From positions 1 through 42,866 of the forward strand of contig JANJUM010000179.1 of assembly GCA_024710585.1 (NCBI GenBank): a stretch of 42,866 bases of DNA, read 5' to 3'. The number at the start of each line of letters is the position of its first letter. Position 1 is the stretch's first letter. The translations under genes were made by a program, and so were the position numbers. The notes beneath the pieces are model-generated. The model searched no databases, was not told the DNA's origin, and saw nothing but the letters and a program-made list of their open reading frames with translations. This stretch comes from Desulforhopalus sp. Lineage in GTDB: Bacteria > Desulfobacterota > Desulfobulbia > Desulfobulbales > Desulfocapsaceae. Of this stretch, positions 1-7,832 are shown in pieces.

Positions 1-1
1 G

Positions 2-2989
2 CGCCCCGACGGCAGCCTTATCGGGTACCGGGGCAGCGACAGCGACATCAGTGAGAAGAAGCGGGCCGAAGCCTACCGCGACCTTTCCGTCGAGACCCTG
101 TCGATTCTCGTCGATTGCGCGGACTTCAAGAGCGCCATCAGGAGCATCCTCGCGGCCATCAAAAAGACCACCGGCTGCGACGCCATCGGCATGCGCCTGC
201 GTCAGGGCAAGGATTTTCCCTATTACTCGCAGAGCGGGTTCTCGGCCGATTTTCTCCTCAAGGAGAACTCGCTCCTCGGCGCGGACAGCCGCGGCCAGGA
301 CTGCGGCGATGGCGATGCCGACCTGGCCGCGCTGGAGTGCACCTGTGGCCTGGTCATCTCCGGCCGCACCGATCCGACCAACCCCCTGTTCACCAAGGGG
401 GGCAGCGCCTGGACCGGCAACGCCGCCAGCCTGCTGCGCATCCCGCCCGAAGCCGACCTCCGCCTGCGGCCGCGCAACCGCTGCGTCCTCGAAGGTTACG
501 CCACCCTCGCCCTGATTCCCATCCGCGCCGGCGGCACCATCTTCGGCATCCTGCAGCTCAACAGCGTCAGGGAGAACCTCTTCCGCCTCGCCGAGATCCA
601 GGAACTGGAAGGCATCGCCGCCCATATCGGCGAAGCCCTGGTGCGCCGGCTGGCGGAGGAGGCCATGGCGGCCAGCGAGAAGAAGCACCGCGATCTCATC
701 CAGAACCTCAACGTCGGCATCGTCGTCCACGGGCCGGACACGGAGATCCTCTTCTTCAACCAGGTGGCCTGCGACATTCTCGGGCTGACCGCCAGCGAGA
801 TGGCCGGCAGGGATGCCCGGGACGAAGGGTGGCTGCTGGTGCGCGAGGATGGCCGCCCGATGGCGGTCGACGAATATCCGGTGGCGCGCGTGCTTGCCAC
901 CGGTCGGCCGCAGGTCAACGCGGTGGTCGGCGTACTGGCCGCCGCCGAGGGTCCGGTGAGGTGGATGCTGGTCAACGCCTTCCCGCAGAACACCGAGCGC
1001 GGCGAATTACGGCAGGTGGTGGTCACCTTCACCGACATCTCCGAGCGCCGCCAAAGCGACCAGGCCCTGCGCGAGAGCGAGCAGTATGTCAAGAGCATCT
1101 TCCGCAGCGTCCCCGTCGGCATCGGCGTGGTGACCGCGCGCGTGTTCAGGCAGGTCAACCAGCGCCTCTGCGAGATGACCGGCTATGCCGAGGAGGAACT
1201 GCTCGAGAAGAACTCGCGCATGCTCTATGTCGACGACGAGTCCTATCTCCATGTCGGGCGGGAGAAATACGCGCAGATCGAGAAGCGGGGCAGTGGCACG
1301 GTGGAGACGAGGTGGCGCCGCAAAGACGGCACGGTGGTCGATATCCTCCTCAGCTCCAGCCCCATCGATTTCGCCGACCTCTCCAAGGGGGTGACTTTTT
1401 CGGCCCTCGACATCACCAGCCGCAAGAAGGCGGAAGCGGCCCTGCGCAAGAGCGAGGAACGTCTGCGCCTCGCCATGGCCGCCACCCGCCAGGGCTGGTT
1501 CGAGCTCAACGTGGGCACCGGCGAGGTGACGGTCAGCCCGGAATACCCACCGATGATCGGCTATGCGGCGGAGACCTTCAACTCCAGCCTGCAGAGCTGG
1601 CTCGACGGCATCCACGACGAGGACCGCCCGGAGGTGGTCGAGACCTATGCCCGCTGTCTGCGCGGAGGGGCGACGGTGTCCATGGATTACCGCCGCCTCA
1701 CCGCCTCGGGGGAATGGAAATGGATCCGTTCCACTGGCAAGATCGTCGAGTACGACGAGGCCGGAGCCCCCCTGCGCATGGCCGGCACTCATGCCGACAT
1801 CACCGACTTCAAGCAGGCCGAGGCTGAAAAGGACAAGCTTGGCCAGCAACTTATCCAGGCTCAGAAGATGGAGTCGGTGGGGCGCCTCGCCGGCGGCGTG
1901 GCCCACGACTTCAACAATATGCTCGGCGTCATCCTCGGCTATTGCGATCTGGCCATGCTCAAGGTGGACAAGGGGGGGCCGCTGCACGGCGACCTGGTGC
2001 AGATCGGCAAGGCCGCCAGGCGCTCCGCCGACCTCACCCGGCAGTTGCTCGCCTTTGCCCGCAAGCAGACCGTGGCGCCGAAGATCCTCGACCTCAACGA
2101 AACCATCGAGGGGATGCTGAAGATGCTGCGGCGCCTGCTCGGCGAGCGCATCAAGCTGCTGTGGTCGCCGGGGGGCGGCCTTGGGCCGCTGCTCATGGAC
2201 CCCACCCAGGTCGACCAGGTCCTCGCCAACCTCTGCGTCAATGCCCAGGACGCCATCGCCGATACGGGGCGGATCCTCATCGAGACCAGCCAGGTGACGG
2301 TCAGCACCGGCGGGCAGCCCGGCGAGGTCGACGTCCCCGCCGGAGAGTACATCCTGCTGAGGGTCAGCGACAACGGCTCGGGGATGAGCCGGGAGACGCT
2401 GGCCAACATCTTCGAGCCCTTCTATACCACCAAGGCGGCCGGCAAGGGCACCGGCCTCGGCCTGGCCACGGTGTATGGCATCGTCAAGCAGAACGGCGGC
2501 TTCATCTTCGCCGCCAGTGAACCCGGCCAGGGGGCGACCTTCACCATCTACCTTCCCAGGTACGAAGGGGAGACCGGCACGGCGGTCGAGGAGGCCGCGT
2601 CGCCACAGGCGGCGCGGGGCAACGAGCGCATTCTCCTCGTCGAGGATGAGCCGGAGGTGCTGGAGATGTCGGCGCGGATGCTCGAAGAGCTGGGCTATGC
2701 GGTGCTGCGGGCGGAGACTCCCGGGGCGGCCATGACCGTGGCCAGGGAGCATGCCGAAAAGATCGACCTGCTCCTCACCGATGTCATCATGCCGGAGATG
2801 AACGGGCGTGATCTGGCGCGAACCATTGGCGAGTTCCACCGCGGCATCCGGGTCATGTTCATGTCCGGCTATACCGCCGATGTCATCTCCCATCATGGCG
2901 TGCTCGACGATGGCGTGCATTTCATCGAGAAGCCCTTCACCCTGGAGGTGCTGGGCGAGAAGATCCGCCAGGCGCTCGGCAGAGGGTGA
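2..2989 (+). CDS. Multi-PAS/GAF hybrid sensor histidine kinase (5' end outside window)
   Basis: The reading frame is open from base 2, so the N-terminus lies upstream. Visible domains in order: the tail of a PAS/PAC domain (2-80), a GAF domain (about 100-660), PAS (690-1060), PAS (1090-1430), a PAS fold-3 type domain (1470-1830), HisKA with phospho-acceptor His in GGVAHDFNNML (codon at 1904), HATPase_c (about 2170-2560, N and G boxes intact) and a C-terminal receiver with phospho-Asp in LLLTDVIMPEMNG (codon at 2780). No membrane segment is seen in the visible part, so it is probably cytosolic unless the missing N-terminus carries one. The kinase core and receiver closely resemble the kinase at 13300-16971 (shared HHGVLDDGV and IEKPF motifs), so the two are paralogues. 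The signal is unknown. A first internal ATG at 191 lies inside the GAF domain and is not the true start. Confidence 0.93.
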   Translation, partial: RPDGSLIGYRGSDSDISEKKRAEAYRDLSVETLSILVDCADFKSAIRSILAAIKKTTGCDAIGMRLRQGKDFPYYSQSGFSADFLLKENSLLGADSRGQDCGDGDADLAALECTCGLVISGRTDPTNPLFTKGGSAWTGNAASLLRIPPEADLRLRPRNRCVLEGYATLALIPIRAGGTIFGILQLNSVRENLFRLAEIQELEGIAAHIGEALVRRLAEEAMAASEKKHRDLIQNLNVGIVVHGPDTEILFFNQVACDILGLTASEMAGRDARDEGWLLVREDGRPMAVDEYPVARVLATGRPQVNAVVGVLAAAEGPVRWMLVNAFPQNTERGELRQVVVTFTDISERRQSDQALRESEQYVKSIFRSVPVGIGVVTARVFRQVNQRLCEMTGYAEEELLEKNSRMLYVDDESYLHVGREKYAQIEKRGSGTVETRWRRKDGTVVDILLSSSPIDFADLSKGVTFSALDITSRKKAEAALRKSEERLRLAMAATRQGWFELNVGTGEVTVSPEYPPMIGYAAETFNSSLQSWLDGIHDEDRPEVVETYARCLRGGATVSMDYRRLTASGEWKWIRSTGKIVEYDEAGAPLRMAGTHADITDFKQAEAEKDKLGQQLIQAQKMESVGRLAGGVAHDFNNMLGVILGYCDLAMLKVDKGGPLHGDLVQIGKAARRSADLTRQLLAFARKQTVAPKILDLNETIEGMLKMLRRLLGERIKLLWSPGGGLGPLLMDPTQVDQVLANLCVNAQDAIADTGRILIETSQVTVSTGGQPGEVDVPAGEYILLRVSDNGSGMSRETLANIFEPFYTTKAAGKGTGLGLATVYGIVKQNGGFIFAASEPGQGATFTIYLPRYEGETGTAVEEAASPQAARGNERILLVEDEPEVLEMSARMLEELGYAVLRAETPGAAMTVAREHAEKIDLLLTDVIMPEMNGRDLARTIGEFHRGIRVMFMSGYTADVISHHGVLDDGVHFIEKPFTLEVLGEKIRQALGRG

Positions 2990-3005
2990 GGCGGCGCCGG
3001 GTGAG

Positions 3006-3036
3006 GGCGAAATGTCCGGCGGACAGGGCTTTCGCC
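3006..3036 (+). terminator. Nested hairpin downstream of the first kinase
   Basis: GGCGAAA (3006-3012) pairs with TTTCGCC (3030-3036), and inside it TGTCC (3013-3017) pairs with GGACA (3021-3025) across a GGC loop. It starts 17 bases after the kinase stop codon. There is no T-tract, so it may be a weak or Rho-assisted terminator, or a transcript-stabilising hairpin, rather than a classic intrinsic terminator. Confidence 0.4.
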
Positions 3037-3264
3037 TGGCCCCGGAGGCAGGAGCCGGTCACACAAATTCTCGTGACGTGCTTTGATCGGGCGGAGAAAT
3101 GGCTTGCCTCGCCTGGTGAAAGATTATAGCCTGCAGAGTGATACGTGATTGTTGGTGGAAGCGCCCGTCCGAATCGGCGGAGGTGCTCGCTTGCCCTGTC
3201 GTCAGAGGTGTCGACGGCGGGAGAGCGCCCTGCGCCGCAACCCCGAATCCCTTCCCACAGCCAC

Positions 3265-3780
3265 ATGAGCGAGAGCGGTCCGCAGTCCCAAACGGATGTC
3301 GTTGAAGTATCCACCGGCGAAGTCAAGCTGCTCGGCGGGCGTGGCGTGCTCTCGGCGGCGGCCATTGGTTCGTGCATCGCCGTGGTCGCCCTCGACCGCG
3401 AAGTGCCCTGTGGCGGCATCGCCCATGTCATGCTGCCGGGCAGGGCGCGCCGTGAAGGCGATCCGCAGAAGACACGCTATGCCGAGGACGCCATCGAGGA
3501 GCTGCTGAGGCGGTTGGCCCGCTTCGGCACCGACCCGGCGCGTCTGCAGTTCTATCTCGTTGGCGCCGGCAACGTGCTGCAGCGGCCCGACGACACCGTC
3601 TGCGCCGGCAACATCTCTTCGGTGACGGGCATCCTCGACAGCAAGTGCCTCGCCCCGTGGGGCCTGTCCCTCGGCGGGACCAGGCGGCGTCGGGTGCGGT
3701 TGCACCTGCCCTCGGGGAGGATCGAGTGCGCGATAGGCGACGCCCCCTTCGCCCTCCTCGACGATGGAGTCGGGCGATGA
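3265..3780 (+). CDS. cheD: CheD-like chemoreceptor glutamine deamidase
   Basis: This 171-residue protein matches the CheD family, which deamidates specific glutamines of chemoreceptors and can interact with CheC. Cys37 sits in AIGSCIAV and His54 in GGIAHVMLP. Their spacing of 17 equals that of the Thermotoga CheD catalytic Cys27/His44. The position of the third catalytic residue (Thr21 there, six before Cys) is Ala31 here, with Ser30 beside it, so activity may be altered. The start was taken at ATG 3265. A GTG at 3145 in the same frame would add 40 non-conserved residues. No strong Shine-Dalgarno is visible. The stop overlaps the start of the next kinase (ATGA at 3777-3780), so the two are translationally coupled. 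No other che gene is in the window, and a receptor target must be elsewhere. Confidence 0.85.
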   Translation: MSESGPQSQTDVVEVSTGEVKLLGGRGVLSAAAIGSCIAVVALDREVPCGGIAHVMLPGRARREGDPQKTRYAEDAIEELLRRLARFGTDPARLQFYLVGAGNVLQRPDDTVCAGNISSVTGILDSKCLAPWGLSLGGTRRRRVRLHLPSGRIECAIGDAPFALLDDGVGR

Positions 3781-6656
3781 GCCAGCGTACGCCATCGCCG
3801 CTCGAGCCCGGGGAAGAGCGGCTCTCCTGGGGCAGTATCGCCGTCTTTGCCGTCGCCCTGCTCTCCCTGCTGCTGACCATGGCCTACTCGTGGGCGGTGG
3901 TGCGGCATCTTGCCAAAGTGACCGAGAAGGTCATCCAGCCGGCCATGGCCTTGCAGAACGAGGCGACGCTGACCCACCTGTGGACGGAAGAAACGCTGGC
4001 CGGAGACCCCATGTTCACCGCCCAGAGCCTCGATGGGCGATATGTCGCGCTTGGCGAGAGGGTCGACAACCTTGCCGCCGCCCTGCACGACCAGCGGGTG
4101 CGCCTGATGCTTTCCGGCAAGGCCGAGCTCGAGCGGATGCTGGCCGAGATCAAGGCGAAGAATTCCGTCTCCCGCGAGGTTGCGGCGCGGCGCCTGGCGG
4201 CCCCGGACAGCTCGCAGCCGGGCTCGGCCTTCGACAAAGAGCAGGACCGGGCCTTCAACGAACTGTCGGCGGAACTGGCAGGCTTCACCGCCGCCATGAA
4301 CCGCACCTTTTCCGCTCATTACCACAAGGTCTTCGGCATTCTCGTGGCGATGATCGCCTTCACCCTGCTCCTCGGCCTGTGGGTGGCGGTCATTCTCGTC
4401 AGGTTCCAGGCGAGGCGGCGCGCCGACCTGCGGCTGCTGCACGAACGGAATCTCCATCTCCAGGCCCTCAACCAGCAGCTCTCCGCCACGGAACAGCAGC
4501 TGCGTGCCGCCAACCAGCAACTCATGGCCACCGAGCAGCAGCTGCGCGCCTCCAACCAGCAGCTCGGCGCCACCGAGCAGCAGCTGCGCCTCAATAACGC
4601 CAGCCTGCAGGCCAGCCACCGCGTCCTCGAGGAGAAGGAGCGGCGGTACCGCAACCTCATCGACAATATGGCCGAGGGCGTCGCCATCCACCGCCTCGAG
4701 TTCGATGCGGCGAACACCCCGGTCGACTATCGCCTGCTCGAGGTCAACGCCCGCTATGAGGACATTCTCGGTTTCCGCCGCGAGGATGTCGTCGGCCGCC
4801 TCGCCTCCGAGGTGTACGGCGGCGGCGAGGCGCCCTATCTCGATCGCTTCGCCGAGGTCGCCCTGGGTGGCGCGCCACAGCGCTTCGACATCATGTTCGC
4901 CCCGCTGGGGCGGCATTTTTCCATCTCGGTCTCGTCTTTCGAGCATGGCCTCTTCGTCACCGTCTTCTTCGACATCACCCAGCAGAAGCTGGCCGAGGAG
5001 ACGGCCAGGCTCAACGAGGCCCGCCTGCAGAGCCTCCTCGAGATCACCCAGCACACATCCTCGGCGCCGGGCGAACTCTATCCCCAGGCGCTGGACAAGG
5101 CTCTGCGCCTGACCGGCAGCAGCCAGGGGGCGCTCTTCCTGGCGGACAGGGGTAGCGGCAAGCTCTCCGCCGAGGCGATGGTCGGGCTGGAAGAGGGCGA
5201 GGGCGGCGATGCGTGGCATGAAGTGGGGGCGTGGCCGGTGACGGCGCATGGCTTTGCCGACAAGGTGCGCGAGGGGCGGGTGGCGTTGGTCAGCGAGCTC
5301 GCCGAGGAGGGGGGCGCACATGCAGGCGCCTCGCCACGCAGCGCAATGCGGCTGATGGGCATCCCCTTCCTCTTCGAGGACCTGGTGGTGGCAGTGGTAG
5401 TGCTGGCCGGCAAGGAAAAGCCGTACGACGAAGCCGACGTGCGCCAGGCCACCCTGCTGCTCGACGCGGTGCGGCGCATTGCCGAGCTGCGCACTGTCGA
5501 CGCCGAGAAGCAGAGGCTCGCGATGCGCATGCAGAAGCTGGAGAGCCTTGGCGTCCTCGCCGGGGGAATAGCCCATGATTTCAACAATATGCTTTCCGGC
5601 ATCCTCGGCAATATCAGCCTCATCGGCCTTTCCATGGCCGCAGGCGGCGAGCTGCGCGCCTGCCTGCTCGAGGCCGAGAAGGCCGCCCAGCGCGCCAGGG
5701 GACTGACGCAGCAGCTGCTCGCCTTCGCCAAGGGTGGGGCGCCGGTGCGCAAGGTGACGACCTTGCCGGAGCTGGTGACGGAGACGGCGACCTTCGCGGC
5801 GCGGGGTTCCGGTTCGCGGTGTCTCTTCGCCTTCGCTGACGGTCTGCGCCTGGTGGACATCGACGCCGGGCAGATCGGCCAGGTGGTCAACAACCTCGTC
5901 ATCAACGCCGTCCAGGCCATGCCGGATGGCGGCGATATCGAGATATCCGCCGACAATGTCGAGATCGGCGGCGATTCACAAGTGCCGGTGGCGCCCGGGC
6001 CGTATGTCCGTCTCAGGGTTCGCGACCACGGCGTGGGCATCAGGTCTGAACATCTCGAGAGGGTCTTCGATCCCTACTTCACCACCAAGGCAGAGGGCTG
6101 CGGCCTGGGGCTGGCCGCATCCCATGCCATCGTGCGCAACCACCAGGGGGCCATTCTGGTGAGCTCGACGCCTGGGGAGGGGACGACCTTCACCCTCTAC
6201 CTGCCCGCCGCCGCAGGCCTCGCCGAGCGGGGGGCGGAGGAGGCTGCGCCACCACCGCAGGGCGGGGGCAGGATCCTCGTCATGGACGACGAAGAGACCC
6301 TGTGCACGCTGCTCGCCCGCATCCTCGCCCTGTCCGGCTACCAGGCGGTGGTCACCGCCGATGGCCGGGAGGCGGTGGAGGTCTACCGCGAGGCTTTATC
6401 CGGCGGGGCTCCGTTCGACGCGGTGATCCTCGACCTCACCGTCGCCGGGGGCATGGGCGGTCTGGCCGCTCTCGACAAGCTCCTCGAGATCGACCCCGGG
6501 GTGGTGGCCATCGTCTCCAGCGGCTACTCCAAGGATCCGGTAATGGCCGAATACGGCCGCTACGGCTTCGCCGGGGTCATCTCCAAGCCCTATACCGTCA
6601 CCGAGCTGCAGGCGGAGCTCCATCGGGTGCTCCACGGCCGGCCCCGGCGGGGCTGA
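3777..6656 (+). CDS. Membrane PAS-GAF hybrid sensor histidine kinase
   Basis: This is a 959-residue kinase. TM1 spans residues 18-40, an extracytoplasmic region of about 145 residues follows, and TM2 spans about 185-210. A long coiled coil (220-290) contains three near-identical 14-residue repeats. Then come PAS (292-400), GAF (405-575), HisKA with His600 in GGIAHDFNNML, HATPase_c (about 690-820) and a receiver with Asp886 in VILDLTVAGGMGG. The receiver lacks the usual 'MP' after the Asp, but the rest of the fold is present. The ATG is shared with the cheD stop, and this start places TM1 at the N-terminus. Longer upstream reading in this frame only overlaps cheD. Coupling to cheD suggests the deamidase acts in the same pathway or on a co-regulated receptor. 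That is inference. Confidence 0.93.
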   Translation: MSQRTPSPLEPGEERLSWGSIAVFAVALLSLLLTMAYSWAVVRHLAKVTEKVIQPAMALQNEATLTHLWTEETLAGDPMFTAQSLDGRYVALGERVDNLAAALHDQRVRLMLSGKAELERMLAEIKAKNSVSREVAARRLAAPDSSQPGSAFDKEQDRAFNELSAELAGFTAAMNRTFSAHYHKVFGILVAMIAFTLLLGLWVAVILVRFQARRRADLRLLHERNLHLQALNQQLSATEQQLRAANQQLMATEQQLRASNQQLGATEQQLRLNNASLQASHRVLEEKERRYRNLIDNMAEGVAIHRLEFDAANTPVDYRLLEVNARYEDILGFRREDVVGRLASEVYGGGEAPYLDRFAEVALGGAPQRFDIMFAPLGRHFSISVSSFEHGLFVTVFFDITQQKLAEETARLNEARLQSLLEITQHTSSAPGELYPQALDKALRLTGSSQGALFLADRGSGKLSAEAMVGLEEGEGGDAWHEVGAWPVTAHGFADKVREGRVALVSELAEEGGAHAGASPRSAMRLMGIPFLFEDLVVAVVVLAGKEKPYDEADVRQATLLLDAVRRIAELRTVDAEKQRLAMRMQKLESLGVLAGGIAHDFNNMLSGILGNISLIGLSMAAGGELRACLLEAEKAAQRARGLTQQLLAFAKGGAPVRKVTTLPELVTETATFAARGSGSRCLFAFADGLRLVDIDAGQIGQVVNNLVINAVQAMPDGGDIEISADNVEIGGDSQVPVAPGPYVRLRVRDHGVGIRSEHLERVFDPYFTTKAEGCGLGLAASHAIVRNHQGAILVSSTPGEGTTFTLYLPAAAGLAERGAEEAAPPPQGGGRILVMDDEETLCTLLARILALSGYQAVVTADGREAVEVYREALSGGAPFDAVILDLTVAGGMGGLAALDKLLEIDPGVVAIVSSGYSKDPVMAEYGRYGFAGVISKPYTVTELQAELHRVLHGRPRRG
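4467..4592 (+). repeat. Three tandem 42-bp repeats encoding a coiled-coil
   Basis: Three consecutive 42-bp units encode LNQQLSATEQQLRA, ANQQLMATEQQLRA and SNQQLGATEQQLRL. Each unit is 14 residues, exactly two heptads, so gain or loss of a unit would lengthen the signalling helix without changing its register. The DNA copies differ mainly at third positions. They lie between TM2 and the PAS domain of the kinase at 3777-6656. Confidence 0.9.
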
Positions 6657-6666
6657 CCTCTCCTGT

Positions 6667-7815
6667 TCAGGAAAAGGCGGGGGAAGCCCCGCCCTCCCTG
6701 CCACCTCTGGCAGCCTCTTCCGCAAACCACTGCGAGTCGGCAAACTGCCGGCAGACCTCTTCGAAGCGCCCGGCCACCGTGTGGAAGGCGTCGACGATGT
6801 CCGGGTCGAAGTGCTTGCCCCTGCCCTCGGCGATGATGGCCATGGCCCGTTCGTGGCTGAAAGGTTCCTTGTAGGGTCGGCGCGCGCGCAGGGCGTCGTA
6901 GACATCGACCAGGGCCATGATACGGGCGCTGAGCGGGATGGCCGCCCCGCTCAGGCCGTCGGGATAGCCGGCGCCGTCCCAGCGTTCATGGTGATGCCTG
7001 GCTATGTCGATGCCCATCTCGACGAAGGCGTTGCTCGGGTACTGGCGATGGACCGAGGCGAGGGTGGTGGCGCCGATGAGGGTGTGGCTCTTCATCACCC
7101 GGAACTCCTCCTCGTCGAGCCTGCCGGGCTTGAGGAGAATGGCGTCGGCGATGCCTACCTTGCCGACGTCGTGCAGAGGGCTGGCATGAAAGATGGCCTC
7201 GATGAACTGCGCGGTGATGGCCTTGGCGAACTTCCTGGTGCCGGCAAGCGCGGTGGCGAGAATGCGGCAGAGGTGCTGGACGCGTTCGAGATGCAGGCCG
7301 GTGTCGTCATCCCGTGTGTGGCTCAGCTTGGCCAGGGCGAAGATCATCGCCTGCTGGGACTGGGCGATCTCCTCCACCTGCCTGGCCACCATCTCCTGGA
7401 GACTGTTGTTGAACGAGCGCAGCGAGTGCTGTGCCCGGCGAAGCTTGAGGTGGGTGTCGACGCGGGCCTGCACCTCCTCTATCTGGAAGGGCTTGGTGAT
7501 GTAGTCGACAGCGCCGAGGGCGAAGCCGCGCGCTTTTTCGCCGATTTCGGAGAGCGCGGTGAGGAAGATCACCGGGATGTCGCGGGTGGCAGGGCTGTCC
7601 TGGAGTCGGCGCAGGACTTCGAAGCCGTCCATGCCGGGCATCATCACGTCGAGGAGGATGAGGTCCGGGGGGGTCGCCATGGCGAGCTTCAGGGCGGCCT
7701 CGCCGTTCATGGCCACGGAGAGGTCGTAACGGTCGCCAAGGGCGTCGACCAGCAGGTCGAGGTTCAATCTGGTGTCGTCCACGGCGAGGATGGCGCCGGC
7801 GTGAAGGGTGCTCAT
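6667..7815 (-). CDS. REC-HD-GYP response regulator (c-di-GMP phosphodiesterase)
   Basis: A 382-residue response regulator. The N-terminal receiver carries Asp13/Asp14 and phospho-acceptor Asp56 in LILLDVMMPGMDG. A short linker leads to a complete HD-GYP domain (about 165-370) with the metal-binding HDVGKVGI, the HHERWDGAGYPDGL signature and the following DVYDALRARRPYK helix. Intact HD and GYP motifs predict hydrolysis of cyclic di-GMP, controlled by phosphorylation. The ATG at 7815 was chosen because GGAG lies about eight bases before it and because the upstream extension covers the 3' end of the neighbouring kinase. It follows the hybrid kinase stop by 17 bases on the same strand, so it is very probably that kinase's output. 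It converges on the + strand kinase with only ten bases between stop codons. Confidence 0.94.
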   Translation of the reverse strand: MSTLHAGAILAVDDTRLNLDLLVDALGDRYDLSVAMNGEAALKLAMATPPDLILLDVMMPGMDGFEVLRRLQDSPATRDIPVIFLTALSEIGEKARGFALGAVDYITKPFQIEEVQARVDTHLKLRRAQHSLRSFNNSLQEMVARQVEEIAQSQQAMIFALAKLSHTRDDDTGLHLERVQHLCRILATALAGTRKFAKAITAQFIEAIFHASPLHDVGKVGIADAILLKPGRLDEEEFRVMKSHTLIGATTLASVHRQYPSNAFVEMGIDIARHHHERWDGAGYPDGLSGAAIPLSARIMALVDVYDALRARRPYKEPFSHERAMAIIAEGRGKHFDPDIVDAFHTVAGRFEEVCRQFADSQWFAEEAARGGREGGASPAFS

Positions 7816-7832
7816 AGGTTCTCCAATCTCGT

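Noticed and set aside
1007-2920. 637-codon minus-strand ORF opposite the first kinase
   Set aside because: Shadow frame without recognisable domains; the + strand is clearly coding.
3552-5576. 674-codon minus-strand ORF opposite cheD and the membrane kinase
   Set aside because: Its Leu/Gly-rich repeats are only the reverse complement of the coiled-coil repeats at 4467-4592.
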